A program made the translations under genes and the position numbers. A stretch of 64,000 nt of DNA, taken from assembly GCF_001591605.1 (NCBI RefSeq), contig NZ_BCVF01000007.1:62001-126000 (forward strand), given 5' to 3'. Origin of the DNA: Bacillus badius NBRC 15713. Its GTDB lineage: Bacteria > Bacillota > Bacilli > Bacillales > Domibacillaceae. The notes under the pieces are model-generated. The model saw nothing but the letters and a program-made list of their open reading frames with translations, had not been told where the DNA came from and searched no databases. Positions 43,071 to 53,177 of this stretch are shown piece after piece (positions within the stretch are counted from its first letter, which is position 1; every line of letters begins with the position of its first letter).

Positions 43071-43152
43071 ATGGACTCCGGGAAGTGTTTGTATAAGGAA
43101 AGAATAATTTTTTGCTTGAGCATCAAACTATTTTTACAAGGAGGTTAGATAC

Positions 43153-43605
43153 ATGGAACATGTAAAAGCGCTACTGATCAAATTTGTCGTCGTAACAGCA
43201 GCTGTATGGGTCATTATGGGTGCATTCTACGGCATTGACTTTGGAGAAATTCTGACGATCAGTATTCTTCTAACTATCGCTGCCTATATCCTCGGTGATT
43301 TATTTGTCCTGCCGCGTTATGGCAATATGACAGCCGTCGCTGCGGATTTCGGCTTAGCATACATTGGAATTTGGATCATCGGAAGTGCCGTGATTAATGA
43401 AAATATTTCGCTTGGGTGGGCCAGCTTCTGGACAGCAGCTGTCATCGCCTCTGCAGAAGTTCTTTTCCACTTTTATCTAATGAGAAGCGTATTTACTGCT
43501 GGTCAGGATAGAAGCTACATTGAGCGGGACCCGGCGTTTTCCGCAGAGATGGCAGAAGAAACAGACATTCATAAGGAAGACGTGTACACGGAAGAAGATA
43601 AATAA
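43153..43605 (+). CDS. YndM-family (DUF2512) membrane protein
   Basis: A 150-residue protein with four membrane helices (about 8-28, 32-52, 60-82 and 88-110) followed by an acidic cytosolic tail of 35 residues (DRSYIERDPAFSAEMAEE). LGDLFVLPRYGNMTAVAADF is the DUF2512 signature. The function is unknown. AAGGAGG precedes the ATG. Monocistronic. Confidence 0.85.
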   Translation: MEHVKALLIKFVVVTAAVWVIMGAFYGIDFGEILTISILLTIAAYILGDLFVLPRYGNMTAVAADFGLAYIGIWIIGSAVINENISLGWASFWTAAVIASAEVLFHFYLMRSVFTAGQDRSYIERDPAFSAEMAEETDIHKEDVYTEEDK

Positions 43606-43736
43606 GTCAGCGGCCGTACAGGCCCTGACTTTCTCTTTCCTGTGAGCAATTATCTTGTTCCCACTTTCTTTTTGTTGTATTATTTAAATGTAAAATACTT
43701 AGGCTTCTAAATACTATTTGGAAATGAGGGAAAACG

Positions 43737-44486
43737 ATGAAGCTGGAAGGAAAAGTAGCGATCGTAACTGGCGGTGCTGGCGGCATCGGGCACGGCATGT
43801 CACTCGCCTTGGCAAAAGAGGGCGCACATGTCGTGATCGTAGATGTAAATGAAGAAAATGGACAGAAAGTTTTAGAAGAGGTCAACCAACTGAAGGAAGG
43901 CCTGCTTTTCATAAAGGATATTTCTGTAAAAGAAAATATTGAATCAATTGTTAATGATACAGTTAAACATTTCGGTAAAATCGATATATTAATCAACAAC
44001 GCTCACGCATCAAGAAACGTACCTTTTATTGAAACAACGATGGAGCACCTTGATCTCTCTTTTGGAACAGGCTTTTATCCAACATTCCATTTCATGCAAG
44101 CCTGCTATCCGGAACTGAAGAAAACAAAAGGGAAAGTGATTAACTTTGCATCAGGAGCAGGTCTTGAGGGACAAGTAACCCAGGCTTCTTATGCAGCAGC
44201 CAAAGAAGCGATCCGTGCCATTTCACGCGTGGCAGCGAACGAATGGGGCGTAGACGGCATTAATGTCAACGTTATCTCTCCAATTGCTCTCACACCTGGC
44301 ATGGAACATTGGCGGGCTCATAACGAAGAAGCGTATGATCAAATGGTTGAAAAAATTCCGCTTCGCCGACTCGGCGATCCGGAACAGGACATTGGACGGA
44401 CAGCTGTATTTCTGGCAAGCGCTGACTCAGATTACATTACCGGACAAACAATTATGGTTGACGGCGGTTCCGTTAAACTACGTTAA
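43737..44486 (+). CDS. Short-chain dehydrogenase/reductase 1
   Basis: A 249-residue classical SDR. TGGAGGIGHGM binds NAD(P); the NNAG motif has become NNAHA. The catalytic Ser is in NFASGAG and Tyr/Lys in SYAAAKEA; the C-terminus is ITGQTIMVDGG. The Asp after strand 2 (VIVDVNEE) favours NAD(H). Substrate unknown. It is the first gene of an operon with a second SDR (15 bp apart). Confidence 0.88.
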   Translation: MKLEGKVAIVTGGAGGIGHGMSLALAKEGAHVVIVDVNEENGQKVLEEVNQLKEGLLFIKDISVKENIESIVNDTVKHFGKIDILINNAHASRNVPFIETTMEHLDLSFGTGFYPTFHFMQACYPELKKTKGKVINFASGAGLEGQVTQASYAAAKEAIRAISRVAANEWGVDGINVNVISPIALTPGMEHWRAHNEEAYDQMVEKIPLRRLGDPEQDIGRTAVFLASADSDYITGQTIMVDGGSVKLR

Positions 44487-44501
44487 TAGGGGGACGTTAG
44501 A

Positions 44502-45236
44502 ATGAAACGATTAGAAAATAAAGTAGCTATTATTACAGGGGGCGCTTCTGGAATCGGCGAGCGCATGGTACACCGTTTCAGTGAAGAAGGAGCAACAGTC
44601 ATTGCCGCTGACATTAACGAAGCAGCGCTAGCTGAAATAAGCAAGGTTGACAACGTCCATGGCATGAAATTAAACGTTGCTTCTGATGAAGACTGGAAAC
44701 AGCTATTAAAAACGGTAAAAGAAAAATTCGGCAAAATTGATATTCTTGTCAATAACGCCGGGATTTCCTCGGAAAAACCGCCTGAAGAAGTGACTATTGA
44801 GGACTGGCAAAAAATGCTTTCCATCAATGGCTTTGGTCCATTTCTTGGAATCAGACACGTCGTTCCTTACATGGCCGAACAAAAACAAGGATCAATCGTC
44901 AATATTTCTTCTTTTACAGCCCAAATTGGAATGGGATTCAATCCATATTCTGCTTCGAAAGGATCTGTGCGCGCCATCTCCAAGGCGGCAGCTACTCAAT
45001 ACGGACGGCTTGGCATTCGCGTCAACGCACTTTTCCCTGGGATTATCGAAACACCGATGACCAAGGGCCTCGAATCTACGAAAAGCTACGTAGAACAAAT
45101 GGTAGCAGCTACTCCGCTGCAGCGCTTAGGGCAGCCTGAAGATATTGCAAATGCTGCTGTATACTTAGCCTCTGATGAATCGTCTTTCGTCACTGGTGCA
45201 GAGCTTGTTATTGATGGCGGTTTTTCTGCCCAATAA
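44502..45236 (+). CDS. Short-chain dehydrogenase/reductase 2
   Basis: A 244-residue classical SDR with [17 protein letters not shown], catalytic Ser in NISSFTA and YSASKGSV, and ending [15 protein letters not shown]. About 35-40% similar to the preceding SDR by eye, so the pair is not a recent duplication. Two SDRs in series suggest sequential steps on one compound. GGGGGACG precedes the ATG. A MarR gene follows after a terminator. Confidence 0.9.
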   Translation: MKRLENKVAIITGGASGIGERMVHRFSEEGATVIAADINEAALAEISKVDNVHGMKLNVASDEDWKQLLKTVKEKFGKIDILVNNAGISSEKPPEEVTIEDWQKMLSINGFGPFLGIRHVVPYMAEQKQGSIVNISSFTAQIGMGFNPYSASKGSVRAISKAAATQYGRLGIRVNALFPGIIETPMTKGLESTKSYVEQMVAATPLQRLGQPEDIANAAVYLASDESSFVTGAELVIDGGFSAQ

Positions 45237-45295
45237 CCATGTCGGCGGTTGTCCGCCTCTCATAGATTTTTATACTTTAACCCATCCTATCAATC

Positions 45296-45351
45296 AAAAA
45301 GCTAGCCCGGAAGCTCCAATCAAATAACTTCTCGGGTTAGCTTTATTTTTT
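45296..45351 (+). terminator. Terminator of the SDR operon
   Basis: Stem AAAGCTAGCCCGG / CTCGGGTTAGCTTT with one mismatch, then ATTTTTT. Confidence 0.75.
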
Positions 45352-45394
45352 GTTATAATCAACTAAGAACCGCAGGATAGAAAGCAGGGATTTT

Positions 45395-45808
45395 ATGGAA
45401 CAAGAATCAATTTTTGAACTTTTACATGCCATGGATCAAGTCACCAATAAATTAATTATCCAGTGGAATCGAACGTTTAATGAAAATCTAGGCGTTTCTC
45501 ACATTTTAGTATTAAGTCACTTATATGAACATGGCAAAAGCCGCCCTTCTGATATTGCCAAAGCACTCGGCTTGACCCCGCCATCTCTAACACACTTATC
45601 GGAAAAGCTTATTTCTAAAAAGCTGGCCGTACGTCTTGCTGATGAAAATGACCGGCGAATTCTTTATCTTGAAATTACAGAACTTGGCCATGAAATGCTT
45701 CATAGAGCACACAAAGAAGGACAAGAATTGCGAAAGAAGCTGTTTGAAAAATTAACGCCCGAAGAGCGCCGGCAGCTGCGGGCCATCTATGAAAAGTTAA
45801 ATAGCTAA
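45395..45808 (+). CDS. MarR-family regulator
   Basis: A 137-residue winged-helix protein. KSRPSDIAKALGLTPPSLTH is the helix-turn-helix and ADENDRRILYLEITELG the wing with the conserved DxRR. TATAAT at 45354-45359 is the likely -10. Control of the adjacent SDR operon is plausible but not shown; no clear dyad was found at either promoter. Confidence 0.9.
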   Translation: MEQESIFELLHAMDQVTNKLIIQWNRTFNENLGVSHILVLSHLYEHGKSRPSDIAKALGLTPPSLTHLSEKLISKKLAVRLADENDRRILYLEITELGHEMLHRAHKEGQELRKKLFEKLTPEERRQLRAIYEKLNS

Positions 45809-45819
45809 GCCAGGGTACA

Positions 45820-45864
45820 TGAGCACTTCCAAACGCATGATATTGATCCGTTTGGAAGTGCTCA
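45820..45864 (+). terminator. Hairpin after marR
   Basis: 15-bp perfect stem GAGCACTTCCAAACG / CGTTTGGAAGTGCTC. No T-tract, so termination is likely but not certain. Confidence 0.55.
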
Positions 45865-46029
45865 TACAGTTTCTGCGATTCTAAAAAACTGTTTGCCTAT
45901 CCTTCTTGAATAAAAACTGGACCGCTTCCTAAAAAAACCTGTTTAATAATTTAAAAGCGACTTTCTCCACTCCCTCTCTCATATCATAGTAAAACAGCAG
46001 CCAAAAACTTTACCGGGGTGAATGCTTGT

Positions 46030-46632
46030 ATGCAAAGCTGGATGATTGAGATGATGGAGCAATTTGGCTATATCGGTATTTTTCTGTTGATTGCTATCGA
46101 AAACATCTTTCCGCCGATTCCTTCTGAAGTTATCCTTACTTTTGGAGGCACCATGACCACCTTTTCAACACTGACCGTTCCCGGTGTCGTCCTGGCAGCA
46201 ACAGGCGGATCGATTACCGGAGCCGTTATCTTATATAAAGCGGGCAACCTGCTTGATGTCGGACGGCTTGAAAAGGTCATTGACCGCTGGGGACATGTTC
46301 TCCACCTCAACAAAAAAGATATTTATAAAGCGGATCATTGGTTCAATGATTATGGGTACTGGACCGTTCTCGTCTGCCGGGTCATCCCGTTCTTGCGCAG
46401 CTTGATTTCCATTCCGGCCGGCATGGCGCGAATGAGGTTTTCGCTTTTTTTGCTTTTCACCACGATCGGCACCTTTGTGTGGAATCTTCTTCTTGTTTAT
46501 GCCGGGGCTTTATTTGGGGAATCATGGGAGCAAATCGTTCTTTTTGTGGACATGTATGCCGCGATCATTTATGCGTTAGTTGGTGCCGGCCTAACGATTC
46601 TCCTGTTCCTTTTAGCAGTTAAAAGAAAATAG
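46030..46632 (+). CDS. DedA-family membrane protein
   Basis: A 200-residue DedA/VTT protein. ENIFPPIPSEVILTFGG near residue 25 and CRVIPFLRSLISIPAGMARM near residue 120 are the two re-entrant hallmark motifs. DedA members include undecaprenyl-phosphate and phospholipid flippases (UptA/PetA groups). The ATG at 46030 follows GGGGTG; an in-frame GTG lies at 46018. Confidence 0.9.
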   Translation: MQSWMIEMMEQFGYIGIFLLIAIENIFPPIPSEVILTFGGTMTTFSTLTVPGVVLAATGGSITGAVILYKAGNLLDVGRLEKVIDRWGHVLHLNKKDIYKADHWFNDYGYWTVLVCRVIPFLRSLISIPAGMARMRFSLFLLFTTIGTFVWNLLLVYAGALFGESWEQIVLFVDMYAAIIYALVGAGLTILLFLLAVKRK

Positions 46633-46636
46633 GAAA

Positions 46637-46674
46637 ACAGAGGCTGGCTTGCGGTCAAGCCTCTGCTTTTTCCT
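46637..46674. terminator. Terminator between dedA and the PPTase gene
   Basis: Stem CAGAGGCT / AGCCTCTG followed by CTTTTTCC; between convergent genes. Confidence 0.7.
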
Positions 46675-46688
46675 CTTTGTTTATACTG

Positions 46689-47387
46689 CTAATTCCCATA
46701 TAGTCTGAGAGTGAAATATTCTTTCAGCTCATGTAAAGTCACCGTCTGAATATTGACCGTTACGGCTGGCTCTGAAGAATAACACACAGAGCAGCAATAC
46801 GCCGGAAAACTCGGGGCAAACAAGAAGTTCCATTTCCCGGCCAATTCGGAAGGCGAATGCAAAACCGGAGGAGCAGCTAGATTAAATTCAATCGATGTAA
46901 GGGCTCTTCCTGCTATCCCTGTCCCTTCCGCTTTAAAAAGAGCTTCTTTTAACGTCCAGTATGTATATAAAGCGAACAACTTTTCCTCCTTAGTCTCCAT
47001 TGTTTGGAAGGTTCTCTGTTCGCTTTTGCTAAGAAATTCAGCAATGACCTCCAAATCAATGTCGCGCACTTTTTCAATATCGACGCCAATTTTCCCGTTT
47101 GGATGAAACGCACAAGCAATGAATTCTTCAGAATGAGACATGCTGACCTGCCCCGAAAAATGCTCCACGTACGGCTTGCCGCTCGCCATTCGTTTAATCG
47201 GACGCTGCCCTGTGTGATGACGTTCCATTAAATAACGGGCTAATAACGTGCCAATGACAGAGTTCATCTGGTCTTCTTTCCTTCGGTAACGATGCACATG
47301 GGCCCGTTCCTCATCTGTCAAAACAGAATAAAGAGCGGGAGAGAATGGCTCTCCCTTTGTTCTTTCAGCAATCAACAGTTCAATCAA
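46689..47387 (-). CDS. sfp: 4'-phosphopantetheinyl transferase, Sfp type
   Basis: A 232-residue Sfp-type PPTase with GVDIEKV (metal-binding Asp/Glu) and WTLKEALFKAEGTGIAG as core motifs, and SHSEEF near residue 100. It loads phosphopantetheine onto carrier domains. I start at the TTG at 47387, which has GAGGAG nine bases upstream and aligns with the Sfp N-terminus; the frame stays open to 47462 with no site. It follows the NRPS gene on the same strand by about 215 bp, so its first client is probably that NRPS (S797). Confidence 0.87.
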   Translation of the reverse strand: MIELLIAERTKGEPFSPALYSVLTDEERAHVHRYRRKEDQMNSVIGTLLARYLMERHHTGQRPIKRMASGKPYVEHFSGQVSMSHSEEFIACAFHPNGKIGVDIEKVRDIDLEVIAEFLSKSEQRTFQTMETKEEKLFALYTYWTLKEALFKAEGTGIAGRALTSIEFNLAAPPVLHSPSELAGKWNFLFAPSFPAYCCSVCYSSEPAVTVNIQTVTLHELKEYFTLRLYGN

Positions 47388-47602
47388 TCTGTCTGGCTCC
47401 TCACAAATGTTTTTATTTATAGACTCCGAGAAATTTACGGCGGGAACGCTTCCCGCGGTCAAACACCAAGCCGCTCTTCTTAACAGGAGCGATTAAAAAT
47501 AAAAACGCTTGTTTTTATAGCACTTGCCTGCAATGAGCAAGCAAGAGAGCAGCTAAAAAAACAAACGTTTGCCAATTGTATAATCCTTCTCTTTACTATC
47601 TG

Positions 47603-50600
47603 TTACGGCTGCGGAAAATAACCAATCTCCGTGGCATAGGAGATCATTTTGGCGAAAAACTCTTCATCTATTTTCGGACAGCTGACATTCGTCTTTTGCA
47701 GCAGCTGCTTCGTCTCCGGACAAGTATAGCGATAAGGAGAATCCTTGGCGCCATCTCCTTCCAGCTGGGCAATGGTCAGCTGCAGAATTTCAGGATCGAT
47801 ATCAGGATCGCCAAACAGCCACTTTTCGTATGCTTCAGGCTCTTTCAGCTTGATGTCATATCCGCACGTTCTCAAATGCTTGATCATATCTGAATAATGG
47901 ATCTGCGCTTGATTACAAATATGAAGCACCCGCCCGGCGGATTCCTCCTGCAGCGCTAAAGCAACAATACTCTCACTTGCATAATCTATAGGTGTATAAT
48001 CTACATGCCAATCTACTTTTGGGGCAGCTTTTAAAGCCAGCATCGTTTTCAGCATCCGGTAGTAAGCGTTGCTGTCGATGTTCTTTTGGAACCTTCCTGT
48101 CCGTGAATGGCAAGTTAAATTGCCGGCACGGTAAATCGTTACCGGAATATTTGCGTCAACAGCTGCTCTAAACAACAGCTTTTCTGATTCAAGTTTGCTA
48201 TTTACATATACATTCGTTAAGGAAGCATTCAGCCAGTCCTCCATGCTTGCCATTGCATCCCACTTTCCTTCTAATGCAAGGTCCTCAGGAATACCAAGAG
48301 TAGAAATATAGTGGAAACGCAAACCCTTCCGTTTTTCGGCAAACTTAAGAAGAGACTCTGTGCTTTGCTTATTCACCTTCGAAAAATGATCCGTTTCCCC
48401 GAAGTGCCTAACATCCGCCCCACAGTGAATAATGCTGTCGATCTGCTTTTCTATAAGGTGTTGATCGTCTTTAGAGAGCCCAAGATCTTCCTTCTCTAAA
48501 TCTCCGACTATCACCTTGACACGTTGGCCGGCTTCCATTTCTATCTCTGTGCCAAAGTAATGGGCAAGTACATTCCATAGCCGGCTCTTTGCCTGCTCGG
48601 AGGATTCTCCGCGTACTAAGCAGTAGACATCCGCTTTCGTTTGGCGCAGCAGCTGCTCTAAAATATGAGAGCCTAAGTAGCCCGTTGCTCCAGTCAGCAA
48701 TATATGATGGGCAGCCAGCAAATGCTCCGGCTCCTTATTTCCAATATTTATTGGTTTTTCTGGCAAATCAATGACCTCATGAACAGCCGCTGTTTTTTCT
48801 GTATTTGCTGCAGCAGCAGACAACTCCAGCGCCCGCGCCGCCAGTTCAGCAACTGTCGGGTACATAAAAAAGTCATTAATTTTGAGCTGAGGATATGCAG
48901 GCTTTAACAATACAAGCGTTTCCAGGATCTTCAGCGAGTGGCCGCCAATTTCAAAGAAGTTATCATAAATGTCGACAGCAGGCAGCTTGAGCGAGGTCTT
49001 CCATGCTTCAGCAATCACGCTTTCTGTTTCTGTCCGCGGCAAATTCTTCACAACCGGGTGCTCCTGCTTAATGAGTTCATAAGCCGCAAGCGTCCGGCGG
49101 TCAATTTTTCCTGAAGGTGAAACAGGCATTTCTTCAACGTACTGAATGTAAGCTGGGACCATATATTTAGGGAGCTTCTCTAGCAGAAAATTCCGCACCT
49201 CTAATGAAGAAAGCTCCTCTCCTGCTACACTCGTATAAAAAGCGGCAAGAACATTGAGCCCCTCTTCATCAACTTTTGGGATAACTGCCGCATCTTTGAC
49301 CTGTTCATGGCTTGTTAGCGCATCCTCTACCTCTCCAATTTCAATGCGGTGTCCCCTAATCTTTATTTGCGAATCTTTTCGGCTGACATATTCGATTTCT
49401 CCCGATGGAAGCAGCCGCGCCACATCCCCGGACCGGTAAAGCACAGAGCTGAAACGGTCATGAAACAAATTTGGAATAAACGCTGCCTTTGTCTTATCCG
49501 GCTGATTTAAGTATCCGCGGGCAACCCCTGCCGAACTGATCAGCAGCTCGCCCGGCACCCCAATCGGGCACAATTGATCTGCCTCGTTGACAACGTACAC
49601 CGCATGATTATCAAGCGGATGCCCGATCGGTACAGTAGGAGTAGCGAGCATTCCTTCATTTACTTTATAAAAAGTGGCCATCACCGTACATTCTGTCGGT
49701 CCGTACATGTTGTAAATATCGATGTGGCGGCCAAATTTCTTGCGGAAAGCGAAGGCGGTTTCCATGATTAACGCTTCACCGCCAACGGTTATTTGGCGAA
49801 TGTTTTTAAACTTTCTAACCCCTTCTTCAGAAAGCTTTGCTACCAATTCGTTAAAGAAAATAGTCGGCAAAATGGCGATCGATGTCACTTCTTCTTTTTC
49901 AACAGCTTCCGCAAAGGCTTCTACCGACATTCTCTCCTCATCGGAAAGCAAGTAGAGCCGTGCACCGTTAAAGAGTGCGCTAAACGTGTCATAAATAGAG
50001 GCATCAAAGCTATAAGGCGCAAATTGGCAAAGAACATCCTTGTGAGTAAAGCTCATTTCTTTGGTCGACCAATTAATTAAATTGATCACTCCCTTATGAC
50101 GAATCAGCGTGCCTTTAGGGCGGCCGGTAGACCCTGATGTATAAATCACATAAGCCAGCTGGTCAGCTGTTACCTGTTGATCAACCGGGCTGCAAGAATA
50201 CTCTGCATAATCTCTCTCTGAGAAAATACAATATGCTTTATCTTGCGGCACAAGCTTTCTAAATGCGTCCATATATGCAGAGTCCACTAAGGCCAGCTGC
50301 GAATGAGTGTCCTTGATAATATAGCTGTTGCGCTCAACCGGATGGTCGGGATCAAGCGGCACATAAGCCCCGCCCGCCTTCAGCACGCCAAGTATGGAAA
50401 TGATGGTTCCGATGCTTCGTTTCATGAAGATAGGAACAAGCTCCTCTTCAGCCAAGCCTTTTTCCAGAAGCATATGGGCCACCTGATTGGAACGTTGCTC
50501 AAGCTCTGCATAAGTGATGCTGTGCCCATGAGAAGACACGGCCATTTGGTTTGGAAAGCGCTCAGCTGCTGCCGAAACTAGTTGATGTATAGCTGCTGTT

Positions 50601-51325
50601 TCTTGGAAGGAAGCCGCTGTTTCATTTAAACGCTTATACATCTCTTTTTCCTCAGCCGTAATAATGGGAATAGAGTTAAACGGAACCTCTAAATGATCAG
50701 CTCTACTCATATAGGCAACAATCTGCTCAAAATAGGCTGAAAAACGCGCAATTGTTTCCGGCAGGAAAAGGGCTGCATTGTACTCAATCACCAGCGACAG
50801 TCCTGTGCCATCTGTAAAAAGCTGAAACGCTAAATCGGACGGTTCTGCTCCAGGTTGGTTTCCGAAAGAAAAGGTGGTGCTATACCCTGTTCCTTCTTCT
50901 TTCTTCAGCAGCTCCTTCCAATTAAAACGGCTATGGGCAGCGGCGCCTTTCACTTTTTGATTAACTTGCTTCAAAACGTCCATAACCGTTCGGCAATCTG
51001 TAAAACCGGCTCTTATCGGAACAACACTTTCCTGATCCGCTGCTATTCCCAGCATGATTTCTTCTTCATTGGTGAGTCTGTGAAGGAGAAGAAGATAGGC
51101 AGAGATAAAAAACGGACGGAAACTAGCCTGTTTTTGCTCTAGTGCGTCAAACACCTCTTGAACGGAGCATGCTTTCAACTGTACGGTCAGTGTCTGAAAA
51201 TCCGCTTCACTTGCCGCATGCTTTTGCTTATCTACCGGCAAATGTAAAGGCGGCAGCGGGCTGGTCAGTTCTTTTTCCCAATAATCTTTTGATGTAAATT
51301 GCGAAGAGAGCATTGTTTGGGCCAT
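47603..51325 (-). CDS. Single-module NRPS: half C - A - T - thioester reductase
   Basis: A 1240-residue synthetase. Residues 1-235 are only the C-terminal half of a condensation domain (starts DYWEKEL, ends IEYNAALF); the HHxxxDG half is missing. Residues 240-745 are an adenylation domain: YVIYTSGSTGRPKGT, FAPYSFDAS, NMYGPTECT, YRSGDVARL, and the core Lys in PVSPSGKIDRR. The carrier domain has FFEIGGHSLK with S797. Residues 875-1240 are a thioester reductase: LTGATGYLGSHI and catalytic YVNSK. It should activate one amino acid and release it as aldehyde or alcohol. Start: GGAGG eight bases before ATG. Confidence 0.92.
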   Translation of the reverse strand: MAQTMLSSQFTSKDYWEKELTSPLPPLHLPVDKQKHAASEADFQTLTVQLKACSVQEVFDALEQKQASFRPFFISAYLLLLHRLTNEEEIMLGIAADQESVVPIRAGFTDCRTVMDVLKQVNQKVKGAAAHSRFNWKELLKKEEGTGYSTTFSFGNQPGAEPSDLAFQLFTDGTGLSLVIEYNAALFLPETIARFSAYFEQIVAYMSRADHLEVPFNSIPIITAEEKEMYKRLNETAASFQETAAIHQLVSAAAERFPNQMAVSSHGHSITYAELEQRSNQVAHMLLEKGLAEEELVPIFMKRSIGTIISILGVLKAGGAYVPLDPDHPVERNSYIIKDTHSQLALVDSAYMDAFRKLVPQDKAYCIFSERDYAEYSCSPVDQQVTADQLAYVIYTSGSTGRPKGTLIRHKGVINLINWSTKEMSFTHKDVLCQFAPYSFDASIYDTFSALFNGARLYLLSDEERMSVEAFAEAVEKEEVTSIAILPTIFFNELVAKLSEEGVRKFKNIRQITVGGEALIMETAFAFRKKFGRHIDIYNMYGPTECTVMATFYKVNEGMLATPTVPIGHPLDNHAVYVVNEADQLCPIGVPGELLISSAGVARGYLNQPDKTKAAFIPNLFHDRFSSVLYRSGDVARLLPSGEIEYVSRKDSQIKIRGHRIEIGEVEDALTSHEQVKDAAVIPKVDEEGLNVLAAFYTSVAGEELSSLEVRNFLLEKLPKYMVPAYIQYVEEMPVSPSGKIDRRTLAAYELIKQEHPVVKNLPRTETESVIAEAWKTSLKLPAVDIYDNFFEIGGHSLKILETLVLLKPAYPQLKINDFFMYPTVAELAARALELSAAAANTEKTAAVHEVIDLPEKPINIGNKEPEHLLAAHHILLTGATGYLGSHILEQLLRQTKADVYCLVRGESSEQAKSRLWNVLAHYFGTEIEMEAGQRVKVIVGDLEKEDLGLSKDDQHLIEKQIDSIIHCGADVRHFGETDHFSKVNKQSTESLLKFAEKRKGLRFHYISTLGIPEDLALEGKWDAMASMEDWLNASLTNVYVNSKLESEKLLFRAAVDANIPVTIYRAGNLTCHSRTGRFQKNIDSNAYYRMLKTMLALKAAPKVDWHVDYTPIDYASESIVALALQEESAGRVLHICNQAQIHYSDMIKHLRTCGYDIKLKEPEAYEKWLFGDPDIDPEILQLTIAQLEGDGAKDSPYRYTCPETKQLLQKTNVSCPKIDEEFFAKMISYATEIGYFPQP

Positions 51326-51349
51326 TCGTTCATACCTCCACGATTATCA

Positions 51350-53095
51350 TTAAATTTTAAAGATAGAAATAGACTGCTGCAGCTTTTGGAAAAGCTTGTT
51401 CATCTCCTCAGCATCTTCAGCAATAAGACTCATGTTTCCTTTTTGCGCTTCCGTCATTCCGCTAATGCCGGCTGACGTTTCTGTGTTGCTTTTAGCAATG
51501 CCGCTTAGCTGTTCAATGACAGCAGCCACTTCTTCGGACTCGGCAGCAATTTGCTGGGTAGAAGCTGAAATCTCCTGGACCTGGCCGCTTACCTTGCGAA
51601 TATCAGTCATAATGCCGGCAAATATATCGGTTAATTCGCTGCTGCTGTTCACGCTGGTGGAAACAGTCTGTACACCGATGGAGATCGAAGAAACAGCTTT
51701 ATCTACTTCATTTTGAATAATGGAAATTAAACCTTTAATTTGTTCAGCGGATTCACGTGATTGCTCTGCAAGCTTGCGAACTTCATCAGCAACGACCGCA
51801 AAGCCTTTTCCATGCTCGCCAGCCCGCGCCGCTTCAATCGCTGCATTCAAAGCAAGCAAATTCGTCTGCTCGGCAATCTCACTGATTAAATTAACAATGC
51901 CGGAAATCTCCGCGGACTTTTCATTCAGTTCCTGAAGAGCTTGAGATGAGTTGCCTACAGATTTTTCTGCTGAGTTCATTTGTGAAATAATGTCGCTCAC
52001 TGCCTTGTTTCCTGTCTTCGCGCGAGTTTCCAGTTCTCCCGCCTTGCTGCTGACGTCTGATGAATAATCAGCAATCGTTGTAATACCTGACACAATTTCA
52101 TTAATAGAAGACGAACTGTCAAAGGTAGCCTTCTCTTGATTTTTCATTTGCTCTGACATTTGCTGCAATTCAGAAACGACAAAGTTATAATGCTCGCTTC
52201 CTTCCTTAACAGCAGCGGAAAGCTTTTCGGAATAGTCCGCATTGCGCTCATACGCTTCTTTGATTGCATAAATAATTTGTCCCATGGCAGTAACCATTTC
52301 ATTAAATTTCTTGTTTAACTGCCCTATTTCATCGTCGCCTTCTTTTAAGGAAATCTCAAAGCTGCCATCCCTGAATGTCTCGATTCCCTTGCCTAATTCC
52401 TTAAGAGGAGCAATAGATTTTCGGACAAGGTAAAATTGCACGGTTAACAAAATGGCCAGAATGACAAGTAAAGCGATTGAGCAATAAACGAGCAAGTCGC
52501 GTTTGCCCTTCGCCACAATGCTGGCATCAATATCAATGCCGTAGTAAGCAGTGATTTCTCCTTGATCATTTTTAAATGGCTTTAGAACTGTCATCCATGT
52601 TCCATAGTTATCGCTGTAAACCTTTGTATACACAATTTCCCCGGTTGACAGCATTTCAGCAACAGCTTCACTAATCACTTTCGGCTGTTCATATAAATCT
52701 CCTAAAACCATGCCGTCCTCCTTGAATGCCTCCAGCACGTGAGAAGGCATTGAAATAATGGACGTTTTGTTGCCCCCTTCTAGTTCAGTACCGAATATAT
52801 AAGCTTGAGCCACTTGCGGGTTATTTTCAGACACAGTATCAAAATAACTGCGAAGCTCCTTATGAAGGGCCGAATCTTCCTCTTTATCCGCTGCTGCATC
52901 CATAATTTCTTGATCGTTGAGCTTATCAGACGTACGCTCTAAAATTTTCTCTGCTTGACTGTGAACTTGCTTCTCAAGCACCTGGCCTTGGATCACATAG
53001 CCGCAGCCAATCAGTGCCAAGCCGACTAAAATAATGTTTAACATTGATGATGCCAATATTCTTGCTAAAAAGCTTTTTCGAAGTAATTTAAACAT
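51350..53095 (-). CDS. Transmembrane methyl-accepting chemotaxis protein
   Basis: A 581-residue chemoreceptor. Membrane helices at about 13-35 and 188-212 flank an extracytoplasmic Cache-like domain ([36 protein letters not shown]). A HAMP domain follows, then the signalling domain with tip [28 protein letters not shown] precedes the ATG at 53095; the frame extends to 53215 without a site. The NRPS start codon is only 24 bp after its stop, with no terminator between, so the two are probably co-transcribed. Confidence 0.92.
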   Translation of the reverse strand: MFKLLRKSFLARILASSMLNIILVGLALIGCGYVIQGQVLEKQVHSQAEKILERTSDKLNDQEIMDAAADKEEDSALHKELRSYFDTVSENNPQVAQAYIFGTELEGGNKTSIISMPSHVLEAFKEDGMVLGDLYEQPKVISEAVAEMLSTGEIVYTKVYSDNYGTWMTVLKPFKNDQGEITAYYGIDIDASIVAKGKRDLLVYCSIALLVILAILLTVQFYLVRKSIAPLKELGKGIETFRDGSFEISLKEGDDEIGQLNKKFNEMVTAMGQIIYAIKEAYERNADYSEKLSAAVKEGSEHYNFVVSELQQMSEQMKNQEKATFDSSSSINEIVSGITTIADYSSDVSSKAGELETRAKTGNKAVSDIISQMNSAEKSVGNSSQALQELNEKSAEISGIVNLISEIAEQTNLLALNAAIEAARAGEHGKGFAVVADEVRKLAEQSRESAEQIKGLISIIQNEVDKAVSSISIGVQTVSTSVNSSSELTDIFAGIMTDIRKVSGQVQEISASTQQIAAESEEVAAVIEQLSGIAKSNTETSAGISGMTEAQKGNMSLIAEDAEEMNKLFQKLQQSISIFKI

Positions 53096-53177
53096 TGTCC
53101 TTCTCCATTCCTGTTGTATGTAGATCCAGAGATAAGTGAAACCATCCATATAACATGTGCTTTTTGAAATTCCCTCA

